A stretch of 59,692 nt of DNA, taken from the NCBI GenBank assembly GCA_903900345.1, contig CAIUMO010000022.1, forward strand, positions 1 to 59,692, read 5' to 3'. Source of the stretch: an uncultured bacterium (GTDB lineage: Bacteria; Patescibacteriota; Saccharimonadia; Saccharimonadales; Saccharimonadaceae). Made by a program: the position numbers and the translations under genes. Of this stretch, positions 57,412 to 59,692 are shown piece after piece; position 1 is the first letter of the stretch; each line of letters opens with the position of its first letter. Below the pieces are notes generated by a model. The model made no database searches. It was not told the origin of the DNA and saw only the letters and a list, made by a program, of their open reading frames with translations.

Positions 57412-58344
57412 GTGAAATTTTTTACTAAAAAACAGGCAGATATTCCTAGGCGTAGACTGACAACAGTCGATTCTTCAATATCGAGTCCTACTAGCTCGGA
57501 TATATTTAAGCGTAATCGGACATTGACTGGTACGACTTCTAATCGTCTAGATAGCCTTAATATCGTCAAAGCTGGACTTGAATCACCCAGGTCTCATGTC
57601 CATCATTTAACTAATAAACGTCGCAAGGTTTTTAGCATTTTTTTGGTAGTTGTTGCCTGTATTGTTATCTTATGGACGCTGGTTAGTCATTTTACGGCTA
57701 CAGTTGTAATCAGCACTGGCTCCGCTCTTTCCAGGTCTGTGGATAGCTCTAGGTATGAAACTGTTGTTCAAGATTATTTCGCGGTCAATCCACTGAGTCG
57801 ATTTCAATTCTTTTTAGATCAGGCGGCGCTATCAGCCTATGTGGCGAACAAACTAACAGAAGTTGAATCTGTGATTAATAAAGGCATGGTTAATATTGGT
57901 GCGACTAGTTTTGCTATTACCATGCGAGTGCCGGTCGCTGGCTGGAAAATCAATGACAAACAATATTTTGTTGACACCAAAGGTGTACCGTTTGATCAGA
58001 ACTACTTTGCGGCGCCAATAGTTCAGATCATTGACAATAGTGGTGCATCACTTCAAACTGGCGAGGCCAGTGTTAGCAAGCGATTTTTGGGCTTTGTTGG
58101 TCGGATTGTATCACTTGCCAAAGACAGCAGTTACACTGTTACTCAAGCTATTCTACCCGCCAATACCACTAGAGAGCTAGAAATAAAGTTAAAAGAAAAT
58201 AACTTGTTGGTAAAATTATCGATAGACCGTCCAGCAGGGGAGCAAGTAGAGGATATGAGTAGGGCAGTGCGGTATTTTGTTAGCCATAATCAGACTCCAG
58301 CTTATATTGACGTTCGAGTTAGCGGCAGAGCTTTTTATAAATAA
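57412..58344 (+). CDS. FtsQ-like cell division protein (cytoplasmic tail, one TM, extracytoplasmic domain)
   Basis: Position after murG; TM VFSIFLVVVACIVILWTLV; GTG start 10 nt after TATAAT. Confidence 0.6.
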   Translation: MKFFTKKQADIPRRRLTTVDSSISSPTSSDIFKRNRTLTGTTSNRLDSLNIVKAGLESPRSHVHHLTNKRRKVFSIFLVVVACIVILWTLVSHFTATVVISTGSALSRSVDSSRYETVVQDYFAVNPLSRFQFFLDQAALSAYVANKLTEVESVINKGMVNIGATSFAITMRVPVAGWKINDKQYFVDTKGVPFDQNYFAAPIVQIIDNSGASLQTGEASVSKRFLGFVGRIVSLAKDSSYTVTQAILPANTTRELEIKLKENNLLVKLSIDRPAGEQVEDMSRAVRYFVSHNQTPAYIDVRVSGRAFYK

Positions 58345-58778
58345 ATTTTAGGAATGGCTATCTAAAAAGTAGTATACCCTAGCTCCTCTACTCTATGTTC
58401 TAAATTTGTTCTATTTTTTGTTTAAAATGCAAATCGATAAAAAAACATATTCCAATACAAATTTAAGAAAAAGCAAATATTTAAGGACGGGTGAGCAGAG
58501 GAGCGCGCCAAAAGAGAGACGGACTGTGGATAACAATTTAACAGCAGTTCGAGCCTAAAATGCCTAATAATGCATTAAACGCGATCCATGTAATGCAGTT
58601 GAAGCTTTAGTTATTTAAATAGAATAAAATATCTAAAATAAATATGATTAACATCCCAATTAGAGGGATATATCACACTACTCCGGCCAATAGTAGTCTT
58701 ATTAGTTGAATGCTTAACCATCTATTGTTAATATACCTAATGTCGTAAAAGATATATTGTGCGACACAAAGTCTATGT

Positions 58779-59012
58779 ATGAATTATGAACGATTTATTT
58801 CTCTGCTTGTCACTATTGCTTTGATTTTTATAGCTACTTTTAAATTTCATTTAATATTACTATTCTCCGGCCTTGGCTTTTGTTTTTTAAATCATCGTTA
58901 TTGTTCATGGCGACTAATTATGTTAACAATTTATATTATTTTGATTTTTATCACAGTTGAAGCTTTTGACCTATATTGTGGCTTAGGCTGGCTTTTGTTG
59001 ACCTATATATAG
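58779..59012 (+). CDS. Possible 77-aa hydrophobic membrane protein
   Basis: ORF with two or three hydrophobic stretches; no clear SD or homology. Confidence 0.3.
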   Translation: MNYERFISLLVTIALIFIATFKFHLILLFSGLGFCFLNHRYCSWRLIMLTIYIILIFITVEAFDLYCGLGWLLLTYI

Positions 59013-59043
59013 TGTTCTATTTTTGTTCTATATCACGTTAACT

Positions 59044-59079
59044 AAAATAAGCCTGCCGATATGTAGGCAGGCTTATTTT
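59044..59079. terminator. Bidirectional terminator
   Basis: AAAATAAGCCTGCC-gatatgta-GGCAGGCTTATTTT. Confidence 0.85.
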
Positions 59080-59108
59080 AGAAGATTATATAATCTAATA
59101 AATCGCTT

Positions 59109-59495
59109 TTATTTTTTGAGGCTTTCAAGGTAAGCGCTAACCTTGGCAACTAGATCTGGTCCCTCGTAGTCTGATTTAATCAGATACATATCAGCGCCGC
59201 GTTGCAGAGCTTTTTGTTTCTCTTGATCTTGAGTTAAGTTAGAGATGACTATGACGTGTAGCTTTAATGAAGTATTGTTTTTAAGCGCTTCCAAAACCTC
59301 AAAGCCATTCATCTCTGGCATCATAACGTCTAGCAAGATGATGTCGGGTACGAGCTCAACAGCGTCAGTGATACCGTCTAGGCCGTTGTTGCTGGTCTTG
59401 ACATCATAACCCTCGGCTTCAAAGGCGTATCGATAAAGTTGTTGTATATCCGTGTTGTCTTCGATGATTAAAATTTTACGTTTTGCTTCGCTCAT
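59109..59495 (-). CDS. Response regulator receiver protein
   Basis: KILIIEDNTDIQQLYRYAFEAEGYDV, PDIILLDVMMPEMNGFEVLEAL. Confidence 0.92.
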   Translation of the reverse strand: MSEAKRKILIIEDNTDIQQLYRYAFEAEGYDVKTSNNGLDGITDAVELVPDIILLDVMMPEMNGFEVLEALKNNTSLKLHVIVISNLTQDQEKQKALQRGADMYLIKSDYEGPDLVAKVSAYLESLKK

Positions 59496-59525
59496 GGTAG
59501 TTATATCCCCTATTGTTTATGTAAT

Positions 59526-59692
59526 CTATGATAGCGTATCATTATCATTTTTGCTACTCATCGCCACCGTAAAACAAAAAGTACTGCCTTCGCCAACCTT
59601 GCTTTTAACCCAAATCGTTCCACCTAGCTTTTCCACTAGTTCCTTACAGATAGCCAAGCCTAATCCAGTGCCGCTAGTCTGTCGTTGTAGAT
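59526..59692 (-). CDS. Sensor histidine kinase, C-terminal fragment (runs off window)
   Basis: Minus-strand translation [54 protein letters not shown], HATPase G-box. Confidence 0.85.
   Translation of the reverse strand, partial: LQRQTSGTGLGLAICKELVEKLGGTIWVKSKVGEGSTFCFTVAMSSKNDNDTLS

Noticed and set aside
58779-59012. 77-aa hydrophobic ORF as a toxin or phage protein
   Set aside because: No SD, antitoxin partner or family match; kept only as a low-confidence CDS.

Overview
The window is about 59.7 kb of compact, AT-leaning bacterial chromosome. Its reduced gene set and gene content suggest a Candidate Phyla Radiation / Saccharibacteria (TM7)-like genome; this is inference. It is mostly housekeeping: rplU, parAB, lepB, prfA-prmC, rpmE, rpsB-tsf-frr-uppS-M50 protease, proS, greA, lysS, serS, hpf, secA, murD, prfB, ftsEX with a CHAP hydrolase and an S41 protease, rpmA, xseAB, recO, glyS, and a dcw cluster (mraZ-rsmH-ftsL-ftsI-mraY-ftsW-murG-ftsQ-like). 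I saw no CRISPR array, transposase, tRNA or rRNA. Main points of interest: (1) a ~370-nt intergenic region between prfB and ftsE closed by a ~25-bp terminal stem, which looks like a large structured ncRNA with only faint RNase P resemblance; (2) -10 boxes 6-11 nt upstream of the start codon at about 15 genes, implying widespread leaderless transcription; (3) a DUF4868/KwaB-like protein beside an RNase HI-like protein, a zinc-ribbon DUF805 protein and a Pif1-like helicase; (4) a repeated palindrome TTGCAAGGATWATCCTTGCAA; (5) probable MraZ operator repeats, a 21-aa leader-like ORF with a hairpin, and a long-range inverted repeat in the dcw cluster; (6) a frameshifted proB remnant next to an unannotated 20-aa Lys-rich microprotein. 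No database or folding searches were run. Family calls come from recognising motifs by eye.
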